NCBI RefSeq assembly: GCF_022414535.1
Contig: NZ_JADWYM010000032.1
Location: 1-64,000, forward strand
Source of the DNA: Streptomyces sp. MUM 2J
Lineage (GTDB): Bacteria > Actinomycetota > Actinomycetes > Streptomycetales > Streptomycetaceae
Reading direction: 5' to 3'
Length of the DNA: 64,000 bases
Shown: positions 18,086 through 27,527 of the stretch, piece by piece
How positions within the stretch are numbered: position 1 is the first letter of the stretch
Layout of the letters: every line of letters starts with the position of its first letter
Made by a program: the position numbers and the translations under genes
Notes under the pieces: generated by a model
Told to the model about the DNA's origin: nothing
Database searches by the model: none
What the model saw: only the letters and a program-made list of their open reading frames with translations

Positions 18086-19327
18086 ATGCGCGACCAACGC
18101 CTCCCCTCCTCACCCGGCTTCTGGCGCAGCCCGCTGCGCGGCCCGTGGCTCACGTCGGTCCTCGGTGTCGTCCTGCTCGCCGGGATCACGCTGCTGTTCG
18201 TGACCGGACTGCTGTCGTACGCCGCCTACAATCCGGACGTGTCGTCGGTCAACGACATGACGCCCGGGAAGGGCCTGCTCGGCTTCTACCTGTTCGCGTG
18301 GCCGACGAGTCCGTACTGGCTGTACCGGCTCACCCAGGGCGTCCACGTCACCCTCGGCATCACCCTCATCCCGGTGGTGCTGGCCAAGCTGTGGTCGGTG
18401 GTGCCGAAACTGTTCGCCCTGCCGCCGGCCCGCTCCCTCTCGCACGCCCTGGAGCGGATCTCCCTGCTGCTGCTCGTCGGCGGCGTCCTGTTCGAGTTCA
18501 CCACCGGTGCGCTCAACATCCAGCTGGACTACATCTTCCCGGGGTCGTTCTACCCCCTGCACTTCTACGGCGCCTGGGTGTTCTTCGCCGCGTTCGCCCT
18601 GCACGTGGCGCTGCGGCTGCCCGCGGCGCTGCGCAATCTGCGGCACCTCAGGAGCGGGCGGGAGCGGGAGGGCGAGGAACTCGTCTCACCGCAGCCCGAC
18701 CCGCCGACCGTCTCCCGCCGCGGAGCCCTGTGGACGGTCGGCGGCGCCTCGCTGCTGCTGTTCGGCACGACCGTGGGCCAGAGCCTCGGCGGAGCCTGGC
18801 GGCGCACCGCGCTGCTCGCGCCGCACGGCGGCGCCGATCCGGGCAGTGGGCCCGGCGGGTTCCAGGTCAACAAGACCGCCTCGTACGCGGGCATCGACCC
18901 GCGGGAGACCGGCGACGAGGCGTGGCGGCTCGTCGTCACCGGCCGCACCGGGACCGTCCGCCTGTCCCGCGCCGACCTGCTGCGGATGCCGCTGTACAGC
19001 GTGGCGCTGCCCATCGCCTGCGTGGAGGGGTGGTCCACCGACGACCAGTGGTGGCGCGGGGTGCGGCTGCGCGACCTCGCCGCGCTCGTGGGTCACGAGA
19101 GCGATCCGCCGGACGTGCTCGTGGAGTCGCTCCAGCGGCGCGGCGCCTTCCGGCACGCGGCCCTGCGCGACAACCAGGTCGGCGACGCGCGCTCCCTGCT
19201 CGCCCTCTACGCCAACGGTGAGCCCCTCACCCCCGACCACGGCCACCCGGCCCGTGTCATCGTGCCCGGGGCGCCCGGCGTGATGAACACCAAGTGGGTG
19301 GCCCGGATGACGTTCGGAGTCCTGTGA
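18086..19327 (+). CDS. membrane-anchored molybdopterin oxidoreductase (cytochrome b-like N-terminus, sulfite oxidase-like C-terminus)
   Basis: A 413-residue fusion. Residues 1 to about 195 form a cytochrome b561-like or DUF4405-like membrane module with repeated His residues (GVHVTLGITLIPV, HFYGAWVFFAAFALHVALR). Residues 230-413 form a sulfite oxidase-type molybdopterin domain with the molybdenum-ligating Cys in PIACVEGWST (C312). SRRGALWTVGGASLLLFG before it looks like an internal membrane anchor. Electrons could pass between a periplasmic substrate and quinones. ATG 18086 has no Shine-Dalgarno but lies six bases after TACCGT (18074-18079), suggesting a leaderless mRNA. Its stop overlaps the next start. 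Confidence 0.8.
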   Translation: MRDQRLPSSPGFWRSPLRGPWLTSVLGVVLLAGITLLFVTGLLSYAAYNPDVSSVNDMTPGKGLLGFYLFAWPTSPYWLYRLTQGVHVTLGITLIPVVLAKLWSVVPKLFALPPARSLSHALERISLLLLVGGVLFEFTTGALNIQLDYIFPGSFYPLHFYGAWVFFAAFALHVALRLPAALRNLRHLRSGREREGEELVSPQPDPPTVSRRGALWTVGGASLLLFGTTVGQSLGGAWRRTALLAPHGGADPGSGPGGFQVNKTASYAGIDPRETGDEAWRLVVTGRTGTVRLSRADLLRMPLYSVALPIACVEGWSTDDQWWRGVRLRDLAALVGHESDPPDVLVESLQRRGAFRHAALRDNQVGDARSLLALYANGEPLTPDHGHPARVIVPGAPGVMNTKWVARMTFGVL

Positions 19328-19824
19328 TGACCCGGCGACCGGAACTGATGCGACGGCTCCCGCCGCTCGGCAGCCCCCTGCACCTGCTGTTGCTGGCCTG
19401 CTCCTTCGCCCTCGCCGGATACGCCGGCGTGCGGCTGCTGGAAGGTGACTGGTTCGGCATCCTGCTGTGGTTCGTGGGTGCCGCACTCCTGCACGACCTG
19501 GTGCTGCTGCCGCTGTACTCGGTGGCGGACCGCGCCGTCGTGCAGGCGTTCGGTGCGTCGGGCTCCCGGGAACTGGCCGTGTACGTGCGGGTGCCGGCGA
19601 TGCTGTCCGGGCTGCTGCTGCTCCTGTGGTTCCCGCTGATCAGCGGCCGGGTCGCGGACCGCTACCGGGCGGTGACCGGGCTGTCGCCCGACGGCTTCCT
19701 CGCCCGCTGGCTGCTGATCAGCGCCGTACTGTTCGGGGGCTCGGCGCTTCTGCTCCTGCTGCGGCTGCGCCGGCTGCGGCGACTGCGCAGCGCGACGAAG
19801 CAGCGTCCGCCCGCCACCCACTGA
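19327..19824 (+). CDS. small membrane protein coupled to the oxidoreductase
   Basis: A 165-residue protein with four predicted membrane helices and a very basic tail (LRLRRLRRLRSATKQ). Its ATG overlaps the oxidoreductase stop (TGATG), so the two are translationally coupled and it may be a membrane partner of that enzyme. I recognise no family. Its last 163 coding bases (19662-19824) overlap the 3' end of the convergent methyltransferase gene. Confidence 0.7.
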   Translation: MTRRPELMRRLPPLGSPLHLLLLACSFALAGYAGVRLLEGDWFGILLWFVGAALLHDLVLLPLYSVADRAVVQAFGASGSRELAVYVRVPAMLSGLLLLLWFPLISGRVADRYRAVTGLSPDGFLARWLLISAVLFGGSALLLLLRLRRLRRLRSATKQRPPATH

Positions 19825-20480
19825 TCGACGGCACGCCAGCCCAGCGGGCGGGCGTGCCGCAGCAGTGCCGCCGTGCCCAGGCGGGCCCAGGGGAAGGGTG
19901 CGCTGGTGCCGCCTCGGGCGTCGGTCACCCGGACGTGGACGCGTTCGTCGACGTCCACCGGGACCGTCTCGGCGATCAGCAGACCGCCCGGTACCAGCAG
20001 CCCGTGCATCCGGGCCAGCAGGGCGTGCGGGTCACCGCCGATGCCGAGGTTGCCGTCGACCAGCAGGGCGGTGCCCCACCGGCCCTCGTCCGGCACCGGC
20101 TCGAACACCGAGCGGTGCAGCGCCCGCCCGCCCAGCCCCACGGTGCGGGCGACGGCGACCTCGCTGACATCGATGCCGAGCGCGTTGACGCCCCGCTCGG
20201 CCAGCTCCGCCACCAGGCGCCCCGGACCGCAGCCCACGTCCAGGACGGTGCCCTCGCACCGGCGCAGCACGTCCAGGTCGGCCTCGTCGGCCCGCGCGCA
20301 CCACCGCTCCACCTCCAGCGGCAGCAGCCAGCCGTCTCCCCGGCTGAGGAACAGAGGACCGCGCCCGGAGCGCACGGCGTCGGTGTAGGGGTCGGCGGAC
20401 CAGGAGCGGTCGGAGGTGCCGGGGACGGATCGGATTCCTGCCGTGGCCTCCGTCGCCACCAGGTGGTGTGCAGTGCTCAT
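19662..20480 (-). CDS. class I SAM-dependent methyltransferase
   Basis: A 272-residue Rossmann methyltransferase with motif I VLDVGCGPGRLVAELAERG and the downstream GIDVSEVAVART and LLVPGGLLIAETVPVD. ATG 20480 overlaps the stop of the DUF2064-type gene (ATGA), so it is the third gene of a coupled operon. The frame has no stop until 19662, giving a basic Ser/Arg-rich tail of about 40 residues that runs antisense through the 3' end of the convergent membrane-protein gene. The tail looks unlike a folded domain and may simply be read-through. The acceptor is unknown; with two sugar-type transferases it may modify a small glycoside or lipid. Confidence 0.8.
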   Translation of the reverse strand: MSTAHHLVATEATAGIRSVPGTSDRSWSADPYTDAVRSGRGPLFLSRGDGWLLPLEVERWCARADEADLDVLRRCEGTVLDVGCGPGRLVAELAERGVNALGIDVSEVAVARTVGLGGRALHRSVFEPVPDEGRWGTALLVDGNLGIGGDPHALLARMHGLLVPGGLLIAETVPVDVDERVHVRVTDARGGTSAPFPWARLGTAALLRHARPLGWRAVDQWVAGGRCFVALRSRRSRRSRSRSRSAEPPNSTALISSQRARKPSGDSPVTAR

Positions 20481-21127
20481 CGTCCCGGGACCGCCTGTCC
20501 ACGGACGGCCCCGCCCTGCGCCGCCACCCGCACGCGGGCCAGTTCGGCGGCGAACCGGCCGTGCGGTGCCTGCGCGGCGACCGCGTCGGCGTCGGCGGCC
20601 GTGTCGACGTCCCGCAGCGGCGGCAGGTCCCGTACCCGCAGCCCGGCCCCGACCAGTCGGCCCCGCTGCACCGCGCCGGTGTCGTCCCGTGACATCGGCA
20701 CCCCGCGCAGCAGCTCCGGGTCGGGCGCGGCCAGTCCCAGCGCCCAGAAGCCGCCGTCGTGCGCGGGCCCGAAGCAGGCGTCGCAGTCCGCGAAGTCGAC
20801 GGTGAGCAACTCCGGTGACACCTGAGGGGTGTCCATGCCGATGAGCAGAGCGGGACCGGTGCACGCCGCGAAGGCCGCGGCGAGCCGCTCGTCCAGACCG
20901 CCGCCGCACTGCGGCACGACGTCGAAGCCCGGCGGCAGCCAGGGACCGGGACGCCCGTCCAGCACGAGGACGCGCCGGGAGGCGGGCGTCTCCGCCACCG
21001 TGCGCAGGGTGTCCGCGAGGGCCGCCGCGGCCAGTTCCGCGGCCTGCGCGGGCGTGTACGGCGGGGTGAGCCGGGTCTTCACCCGCCCTGGCTGCGGCTC
21101 CTTGGCGATGACGAGCAGGGTGATCAC
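20477..21127 (-). CDS. DUF2064 / TIGR04282-type glycosyltransferase-like protein
   Basis: A 216-residue nucleotide-diphospho-sugar transferase-fold protein: VITLLVIAKEPQPGRVKTRLTPPYTPAQAAELA at the start, then LLIGMDTPQVSPELL and CFGPAHDGGFWALGL, are hallmarks of TIGR04282, some members of which are named arsenosugar biosynthesis glycosyltransferases. GTG 21127 has GGAAGGAG about seven bases upstream and overlaps the stop of the upstream GT2 gene; the next gene overlaps its own stop. The larger frame up to 21733 is a shadow of the GT2 gene. The product is not known in Streptomyces. Confidence 0.8.
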   Translation of the reverse strand: MITLLVIAKEPQPGRVKTRLTPPYTPAQAAELAAAALADTLRTVAETPASRRVLVLDGRPGPWLPPGFDVVPQCGGGLDERLAAAFAACTGPALLIGMDTPQVSPELLTVDFADCDACFGPAHDGGFWALGLAAPDPELLRGVPMSRDDTGAVQRGRLVGAGLRVRDLPPLRDVDTAADADAVAAQAPHGRFAAELARVRVAAQGGAVRGQAVPGR

Positions 21128-21840
21128 CTGGAGGCTCCTTCCGTCAGGGATGCGCCGGCGGGCTCGGCCAGCACCCGGCTCATGTCGCGTACCGCCTGCC
21201 AGGTGCCGCGCCAGGTGCCGGTCACCTTCGAGGCGCCGGTGCGCGGCAGGTACGGCACGTCGTGCTCGCGGACGTCCCAGCCGGCATCCGCGGCGCGCAC
21301 GACCATCTCCAGGGGATAGCCGCTGCGCCGGTCGGTCAGCCCGAGTCCGAGCAACGCGTCGCGGCGGGCGGCCCGCAACGGGCCCAGGTCGTGCAGGCGC
21401 AGTCCGGTGCGGCGGCGCAGCATCCGGGCGAGGGCGAGGTTCCCGGCCCGGGCGTGCGCGGGCCAGGCGCCCCGGCCCTGCGGGCGCCGCCGCCCGAGGA
21501 CCAGGTCGGCTCCGTCCTCGCGCACCTCGCGCACGAACGGCGCGAGCAGGGAGGGGTCCAGCGAGGCGTCGCAGTCGCAGAAGCAGACGACGTCGGCGGT
21601 GGCGGCGGTCAGGCCCGCGTGGCAGGCCGCGCCGAAACCGCGCCGCGACTCGTGCACGACGGTCGCGCCGAGGCTGCGGGCGAGGTCCGCGGAGCCGTCG
21701 GTGGACCCGTTGTCCACCACCAGCGCCCGCCACCCGGCGGGAATGCGGGCCAGCACCCAGGGCAGGGCCTCGGCCTCGTTCAGACAGGGCAGTACGACGT
21801 CGACGTCCGGCGTCGGGGAGGTTGGCAATGGGGCAGTCAC
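21124..21840 (-). CDS. GT2-family glycosyltransferase
   Basis: A 238-residue soluble family 2 glycosyltransferase without membrane helices. Motifs are VDVVLPCLNEAEALPWVL, ALVVDNGSTDGSADLARSLG and the DxD-containing CFCDCDASLDPSLL. Short GT2 proteins of this type often act on polyprenyl phosphate or on small metabolites. The GTG start at 21840 has only weak GGTGAGAG upstream and lies seven bases after TAGGGT (complement of 21848-21853), so it is probably leaderless. It heads a three-gene operon whose members overlap by four bases each, and it diverges from a two-component system. Confidence 0.8.
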   Translation of the reverse strand: MTAPLPTSPTPDVDVVLPCLNEAEALPWVLARIPAGWRALVVDNGSTDGSADLARSLGATVVHESRRGFGAACHAGLTAATADVVCFCDCDASLDPSLLAPFVREVREDGADLVLGRRRPQGRGAWPAHARAGNLALARMLRRRTGLRLHDLGPLRAARRDALLGLGLTDRRSGYPLEMVVRAADAGWDVREHDVPYLPRTGASKVTGTWRGTWQAVRDMSRVLAEPAGASLTEGASR

Positions 21841-21952
21841 GGCTCTCACCCTACGGATACGAAAGGTATATAACGGGCGCAGGCGTCTTACGAAACGCGG
21901 ACGTCCGGGCCGGGCGTCCCCGTGTCGGACGCCGCAGTGCGACGCTGGGGGC
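21841..21952. promoter_or_regulatory. divergent promoter between GT2 operon and two-component system
   Basis: The 112-base region contains the AT-rich CGTTATATACC stretch (complement) and two copies of TACGAAA on the + strand, at 21858-21864 and 21889-21895. Their 31-base spacing is about three helical turns, as expected for a response-regulator dimer pair. Binding by the adjacent regulator is only a suggestion. Confidence 0.35.
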
Positions 21953-22681
<729 letters not shown>

Positions 22682-22683
22682 CC

Positions 22684-23796
22684 GTGCACGACATCCTGCT
22701 CATCGCCTTCTACGCCTTCCTCGGCGCCACCGCGGCCGGCCTGCTCGGCGCGGCCGTCCTGATGCTGATCCGCCGCCGTTCCCTGACCGCGTCGCTCAGC
22801 GTCGTCGCCGTCGTCGCGGTGACCGCGATGCTCGCGGGCACGCTGGCCGTCGCCTGGGCGATGTTCCTCTCGCCCCACGACCTGACCGTCGTCACCACCG
22901 TCGTCGCCATGGCCGCCGTGGTCTCCCTGGCCACCGCGCTGCTGCTGGGCCGCTGGGTCGTCGCCCGCAGCCGCGACCTCGCCCGCGCCGCCCGCGCGCT
23001 CGGCGACGACGGAGCCTTCGCCGCTCCCGACGGCCCGGCCACCGCCGAACTCGCCGCGCTCAGCCACGAGCTGGCGGCCACCAGTGCCAAACTGGCCGAC
23101 TCCCGGGAGCGGGAACGCGCCCTGGAGTCGTCCCGCCGTGAACTCGTCGCCTGGATCTCGCACGACCTGCGCACGCCGCTGGCCGGTCTGCGCGCCATGG
23201 CCGAGGCCCTGGAGGACGGCGTCGCCGCCGATCCCGACCGCTACCTGCGCCAGATCCGCACCGAGGTCGAACGCCTCAACGACATGGTCGGCGACCTGTT
23301 CGAGCTGTCCCGCATCCACGCCGGCTCGCTCGCTCTCGCCCCCGCCCGGATCTCCCTGTACGACCTGGTCGGCGACGCCCTCGCGGGCGCCGACCCGCTC
23401 GCCCGGGAACTGGGTGTGAAACTCGTCGGCGCCCGCATCGAGCAGGTGCCGGTCGAGGTCGACGGCAAGGAGATGAGCCGTGTCCTGGGCAACCTCCTCG
23501 TCAACGCCATCCGCCGCACCCCCGCCGACGGCACGGTCGCCGTCGCAGCCGAGCGCTCGGCGGAGGGCGTGGTGCTGTCGGTGACCGACGGCTGCGGAGG
23601 CATCCCCGAGGAGGACCTGCCCCGCGTCTTCGACACCGGCTGGCGCGGCAGCCACGCCCGGACACCGCCCGCGGGTGCGGGCCTCGGTCTGGCCATCGTC
23701 CGCGGCATCGTCGAGGCCCACCAGGGCCACACCGCCGTCCGCAACATTCCAGGCGGCTGCCGTTTCGAGGTGACCCTCCCCACGGCCGCCGGCTGA
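22684..23796 (+). CDS. membrane sensor histidine kinase
   Basis: A 370-residue kinase with two N-terminal membrane helices close together (about residues 5-30 and 38-62), a third near 75-95, then a short HAMP-like linker. The phosphoacceptor is H160 in LVAWISHDLRTPLAGL. The ATP-binding domain shows the N box NLLVNAIRRTP, G1 DGCGGIPEEDLPRVFD and G2 GAGLGLAIVRGIVEAH. There is almost no extracytoplasmic loop, so it probably senses within the membrane. It starts with GTG two bases after the response regulator stop. Confidence 0.9.
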   Translation: MHDILLIAFYAFLGATAAGLLGAAVLMLIRRRSLTASLSVVAVVAVTAMLAGTLAVAWAMFLSPHDLTVVTTVVAMAAVVSLATALLLGRWVVARSRDLARAARALGDDGAFAAPDGPATAELAALSHELAATSAKLADSRERERALESSRRELVAWISHDLRTPLAGLRAMAEALEDGVAADPDRYLRQIRTEVERLNDMVGDLFELSRIHAGSLALAPARISLYDLVGDALAGADPLARELGVKLVGARIEQVPVEVDGKEMSRVLGNLLVNAIRRTPADGTVAVAAERSAEGVVLSVTDGCGGIPEEDLPRVFDTGWRGSHARTPPAGAGLGLAIVRGIVEAHQGHTAVRNIPGGCRFEVTLPTAAG

Positions 23797-23967
23797 CGGG
23801 GCCCGGTCGTCCCCCGCCCGGGCGCTCCCGCCCGGGCGAGCGGGCGAGAGCCCCGGCCGCCCACGACCACCGGCAGCCCCCGGCCGCTCCGCGGCAGGAA
23901 CCCGGCCGCCCCACGACTCCCGGGGCGCACGCGTCGACTCCCGTGTCCCGGTGGGCGGCCGTACTGC

Positions 23968-24969
23968 TCACCGCCCGCGCAGCGGCGCCCCGGCGAACTC
24001 CCGCATCCCCTCGGCGAACGCCACCTCCGGCTTCCAGCCCAGCTCCGCCCTCAGCCGGGACGAGTCGGCGGTGATGTGCCGCACGTCGCCGAGCCGGTAC
24101 TCGCCGGTCACGACCGGAACGGGGCCACCGTGGGCGTCGGCCAGGGCCTGGGCCATCTCGCCCACCGTGTGCGGCTCGCCGCTGCCGGTGTTGTAGGCGG
24201 CGAGCACACCGGGGCGGCCCTCCGCCTCCAGGGCCACCGCGTTGGCCGCGGCCACGTCCCGCACGTGCACGAAGTCCCGCCGCTGCCGCCCGTCCTCGAA
24301 GACCCGCGGAGACTCCCCGCGCGCCAGCGCCGACCGGAAGAACGAGGCCACCCCGGCGTACGGCGTGTCGCGGGGCATCCTCGGGCCGTACACGTTGTGG
24401 TAGCGCAGCGACACCGCCGTCCCGCCGGTGGACCGCGCCCACGCCGCCGCCAGGTGCTCCTGGGCGAGCTTGGTCGCCGCGTACACATTGCGAGGATCGA
24501 GCGGAGCGTCCTCGCCGACCAGCCCGGGCGCCAGCTCCGCACCGCACTCCGGGCACACCGGCTCGAAGCGGCCGCCGTCCAGATCGCCGACCGCCCGCGG
24601 CCCCGGCCGCACGACGCCGTGGCGCGGGCACGCGTAACGGCCCTCCCCGTACACCACCATCGACCCGGCCAGCACCAGCCGCCGCACGTCCGCCGCGGCC
24701 ATCGCGGAGAGCAGCACGGCCGTACCCAGGTCGTTGCGCGAGACGTACTCCGGCGCGTCGTCCACCCCGTTGCCGAGGCCGACCATCGCCGCCTGGTGGC
24801 ACACCGCGTCCACGCCCGCCAGCGCCCGTGCGACGGACGCCTCGTTCCGCACGTCCGCCGCCGGATCCTCGCGCACGTCGAACACGATCGGCTCGTGCCC
24901 GCGCTCGGCGAGCGCCTCGACCACATGGGACCCGATGAACCCGGCACCGCCGGTGACCAGTACACGCAT
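23968..24969 (-). CDS. NAD-dependent nucleotide-sugar epimerase/dehydratase with zinc-ribbon-like insert
   Basis: A 333-residue extended SDR enzyme with the NAD motif GGAGFIGSH, the catalytic Tyr-Lys in VYAATKLAQEHL and RYHNVYGPRMP. It resembles UDP-glucose 4-epimerases. The insert at about residues 110-145 carries CPRHG and CPECG, a Cys/His set that could bind zinc and is not in the textbook enzyme. ATG 24969 has no Shine-Dalgarno but lies seven bases after TAGCCT (complement of 24977-24982), so it is probably leaderless. It lies next to the two-component kinase gene, convergent, and may supply a sugar nucleotide for the GT2 operon. Confidence 0.85.
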   Translation of the reverse strand: MRVLVTGGAGFIGSHVVEALAERGHEPIVFDVREDPAADVRNEASVARALAGVDAVCHQAAMVGLGNGVDDAPEYVSRNDLGTAVLLSAMAAADVRRLVLAGSMVVYGEGRYACPRHGVVRPGPRAVGDLDGGRFEPVCPECGAELAPGLVGEDAPLDPRNVYAATKLAQEHLAAAWARSTGGTAVSLRYHNVYGPRMPRDTPYAGVASFFRSALARGESPRVFEDGRQRRDFVHVRDVAAANAVALEAEGRPGVLAAYNTGSGEPHTVGEMAQALADAHGGPVPVVTGEYRLGDVRHITADSSRLRAELGWKPEVAFAEGMREFAGAPLRGR

Positions 24970-25184
24970 ACGCCGCAGGCTAGGCCGCCCGGCCCGCTCC
25001 GGCCGAGGAGCACGCCGCACCCGTCACGGATCGGTAAGAACCCGCCGGTCCCACCCCTGCCGAAGAAGGGACGTTCGGCCCCACCCCGGGACGGTCCGAA
25101 GGACGTTCGGCCCTGTCGGGACGGGGCGCCCCATTGATCATGTGGCCTGGTCACGACACGAACAGCTGGGGAGGGCACCGTCCG

Positions 25185-26906
25185 GTGGACGAGGCACAGA
25201 TACAACAGCAGACGGGCACCGCACGGCCCGGCGCCGAGATCACCGCGGCAGGGGCCGCCGCGACCGGGGCCGCCGTGGCCGGACGGACCACGACCGGCCG
25301 CGCCCCGCGGCCCTCGTGGACGGAGTGGCTGACCACCACCGACCACAAGAAGATCGGGACGATGTACCTGGTCACCGCCTTCGTGTTCTTCCTGGTCGGC
25401 GGCGTCATGGCACTGCTGATGCGGGCCGAGCTCGCCCGCCCCGGGCTGCAGATCATGTCGAACGAGCAGTTCAACCAGGCGTTCACGATGCACGGCTCGA
25501 TCATGCTGCTCATGTTCGCCATGCCGCTGTTCACCGGCTTCGCCAACTGGATCATGCCGTTGCAGATCGGCGCCCCGGACGTCGCGTTCCCGCGGCTGAA
25601 CATGCTGGCCTACTGGCTCTTCCTGTTCGGCTCCTCGATCGCCGCGTTCGGATTCCTCACCCCGGGCGGTGCCGCCGACTTCGGCTGGTTCCTCTACGCG
25701 CCGCTGTCCGACGCCGTCCACTCGCCGGGGCTCGGCGCCGACCTGTGGATCATGGGCGTGGCCCTGTCCGGCTTCGGTTCGATCCTCGGCGCCGTCAACT
25801 TCATCACCACCATCATCTGCATGCGCGCCCCGGGCATGACCATGTTCCGCATGCCGATCTTCACCTGGAACGTGCTGCTGACCGCGGTGCTGGTCCTCAT
25901 CGTCTTCCCGGTGCTGGCGGCGGCCCTGTTCGCGCTGGAGTGCGACCGCAAGTTCGGCAGCCACGTCTTCGACGCCGCGAACGGCGGTGCGCTGCTGTGG
26001 CAGCACCTGTTCTGGTTCTTCGGCCATCCCGAGGTCTACATCCTGGCCCTGCCGTTCTTCGGGATCGTCTCCGAGGTCGTCCCGGTCTTCGCCCGCAAGC
26101 CCATGTTCGGCTACATGGGCCTCATCGGCGCGACGATCGCGATCGCCGGCCTGTCGGTGACCGTCTGGGCGCACCACATGTACGTCACCGGCGGCGTCCT
26201 CCTGCCCTTCTTCTCCTTCATGACCTTCCTGATCGCCGTCCCCACGGGCGTGAAGTTCTTCAACTGGATCGGCACCATGTGGAAGGGGAGCCTCTCCTTC
26301 GAGACGCCGATGCTGTGGACCACGGGCTTCCTGGTGACGTTCGTCTTCGGCGGTCTGACCGGCGTCATCCTGGCCGCTCCGCCCATGGACTTCCACCTCT
26401 CCGACTCGTACTTCGTCGTCGCGCACTTCCACTACACGGTGTTCGGCACGGTCGTGTACGCGATGTTCGCCGGATTCCACTTCTGGTGGCCGAAGTTCAC
26501 CGGCAAGCTCCTGGACGAACGCCTCGGGAAGATCACCTTCTGGACCCTCACGGTCGGCTTCCACCTCACCTTCCTGGTCCAGCACTGGCTGGGCGCCGAG
26601 GGCATGCCGCGCCGCTACGCCGACTACCTCGCCGCCGACGGCTTCACCGCGCTCAACACCCTCTCCACGATCGGGTCGTTCCTGCTCGGGCTGTCGATCC
26701 TGCCGTTCTGCTACAACGTCTGGAAGACCGCCAGGTACGGCAAGCCGGTCGATGCCGACGACCCCTGGGGCTACGGCCGTTCGCTGGAGTGGGCCACCTC
26801 GTGCCCGCCCCCGCGGCACAACTTCACCTCGCTGCCGCGGATCCGCTCCGAGTCGCCGGCGTTCGACCTGCACCACCCGGAGATCGCGGCGAAGGCGGCG
26901 GTGTAG
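25185..26906 (+). CDS. ctaD: cytochrome c oxidase subunit I, orphan copy
   Basis: A 573-residue haem-copper oxidase subunit I with about twelve helices. Haem and CuB ligands are visible: MHGSIMLLMF (haem a), FFGHPEVYILALP (CuB His and the cross-link Tyr), WAHHMYV (CuB His pair) and VVAHFHYTVFG (haem a3 and a). The proton-channel GAPDVAFPRLN is retained. GTG 25185 has GGGGAGG ten bases upstream; the ATG starts at 25134 or 25140 would add a polar leader. No ctaC, ctaE or bc1 genes are nearby, so this is probably a second copy used with subunits from the main locus. A YcnI-CopCD pair lies downstream. Confidence 0.92.
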   Translation: MDEAQIQQQTGTARPGAEITAAGAAATGAAVAGRTTTGRAPRPSWTEWLTTTDHKKIGTMYLVTAFVFFLVGGVMALLMRAELARPGLQIMSNEQFNQAFTMHGSIMLLMFAMPLFTGFANWIMPLQIGAPDVAFPRLNMLAYWLFLFGSSIAAFGFLTPGGAADFGWFLYAPLSDAVHSPGLGADLWIMGVALSGFGSILGAVNFITTIICMRAPGMTMFRMPIFTWNVLLTAVLVLIVFPVLAAALFALECDRKFGSHVFDAANGGALLWQHLFWFFGHPEVYILALPFFGIVSEVVPVFARKPMFGYMGLIGATIAIAGLSVTVWAHHMYVTGGVLLPFFSFMTFLIAVPTGVKFFNWIGTMWKGSLSFETPMLWTTGFLVTFVFGGLTGVILAAPPMDFHLSDSYFVVAHFHYTVFGTVVYAMFAGFHFWWPKFTGKLLDERLGKITFWTLTVGFHLTFLVQHWLGAEGMPRRYADYLAADGFTALNTLSTIGSFLLGLSILPFCYNVWKTARYGKPVDADDPWGYGRSLEWATSCPPPRHNFTSLPRIRSESPAFDLHHPEIAAKAAV

Positions 26907-26908
26907 CC

Positions 26909-27454
26909 GTGGCACAGCCCGCTCTGGCCCTGGGCACGGCCCTGCTCACCTTCGCCGGCAGCGTCTGGTACCTGCCGGCCCTCGCGGACGTGCGCGCGGG
27001 AGCGGACCGGCCCGACTCCCGCCGCAGCGCGGCGGCGGCCTGCCTGAGCGGCTGGGCCACCCTCGCCTGCCTGGCCGTGGCCCTGCTCCTGACGGAGAAC
27101 TGGCGGCTCCTGGTCGCGCTGGCCGCGACGGGCAGCGCCCTCACCGCCGCGCTCCGGATCCGCGCGGCCGTGCGGAGCCGGCGTGAGGCCCGGGAGTCCG
27201 CCCGCCACTGGGCGGAGCTCCGCCGGACCCCTCCGCGCGGCGGCACCCACGACGCCCGGACCCGCTTCGCCGTCCTCCTCGGCACCGGCCTGACCGCCGC
27301 GGCGGTGACCGCGCTCCTCCTCGCGACCGGCACGCCCGGCACCTGGCCGGGCTGGACCGTGGCAGCCGTTCCCGCACTCCTGACGGCGGCGGCCCTCGCC
27401 CTCGCCAGCGGCAGGGCACGCGCGGCCCGCCGCCACACGACCCGCACCGGCTGA
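26909..27454 (+). CDS. small membrane protein downstream of ctaD
   Basis: A 181-residue Ala/Leu-rich protein with about four hydrophobic segments split by a basic loop (RAAVRSRREARESARHWAEL). It starts with GTG two bases after the ctaD stop, so it is translated together with it. I recognise no family; it could be an assembly or accessory protein of the oxidase. A strong hairpin follows. Confidence 0.65.
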   Translation: MAQPALALGTALLTFAGSVWYLPALADVRAGADRPDSRRSAAAACLSGWATLACLAVALLLTENWRLLVALAATGSALTAALRIRAAVRSRREARESARHWAELRRTPPRGGTHDARTRFAVLLGTGLTAAAVTALLLATGTPGTWPGWTVAAVPALLTAAALALASGRARAARRHTTRTG

Positions 27455-27493
27455 CGCCGTCCGCCCCCGGCGGCACGGCGCCGGAAACGACGA

Positions 27494-27521
27494 GGGGTGC
27501 CGCACCCGGTGCGGCACCCTT
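27494..27521. terminator. hairpin after the ctaD unit
   Basis: GGGTGCCGCAC at 27495-27505 pairs perfectly with 27509-27519 around three bases, followed by TTCCG. It would end transcription of ctaD and its partner. Confidence 0.75.
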
Positions 27522-27527
27522 CCGCTG

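Noticed and set aside
24108..26915. Minus-strand frame of 935 codons opposite ctaD
   Set aside because: It covers the epimerase in another frame and ctaD in antisense; composition is Glu/Arg/His-rich without any fold.
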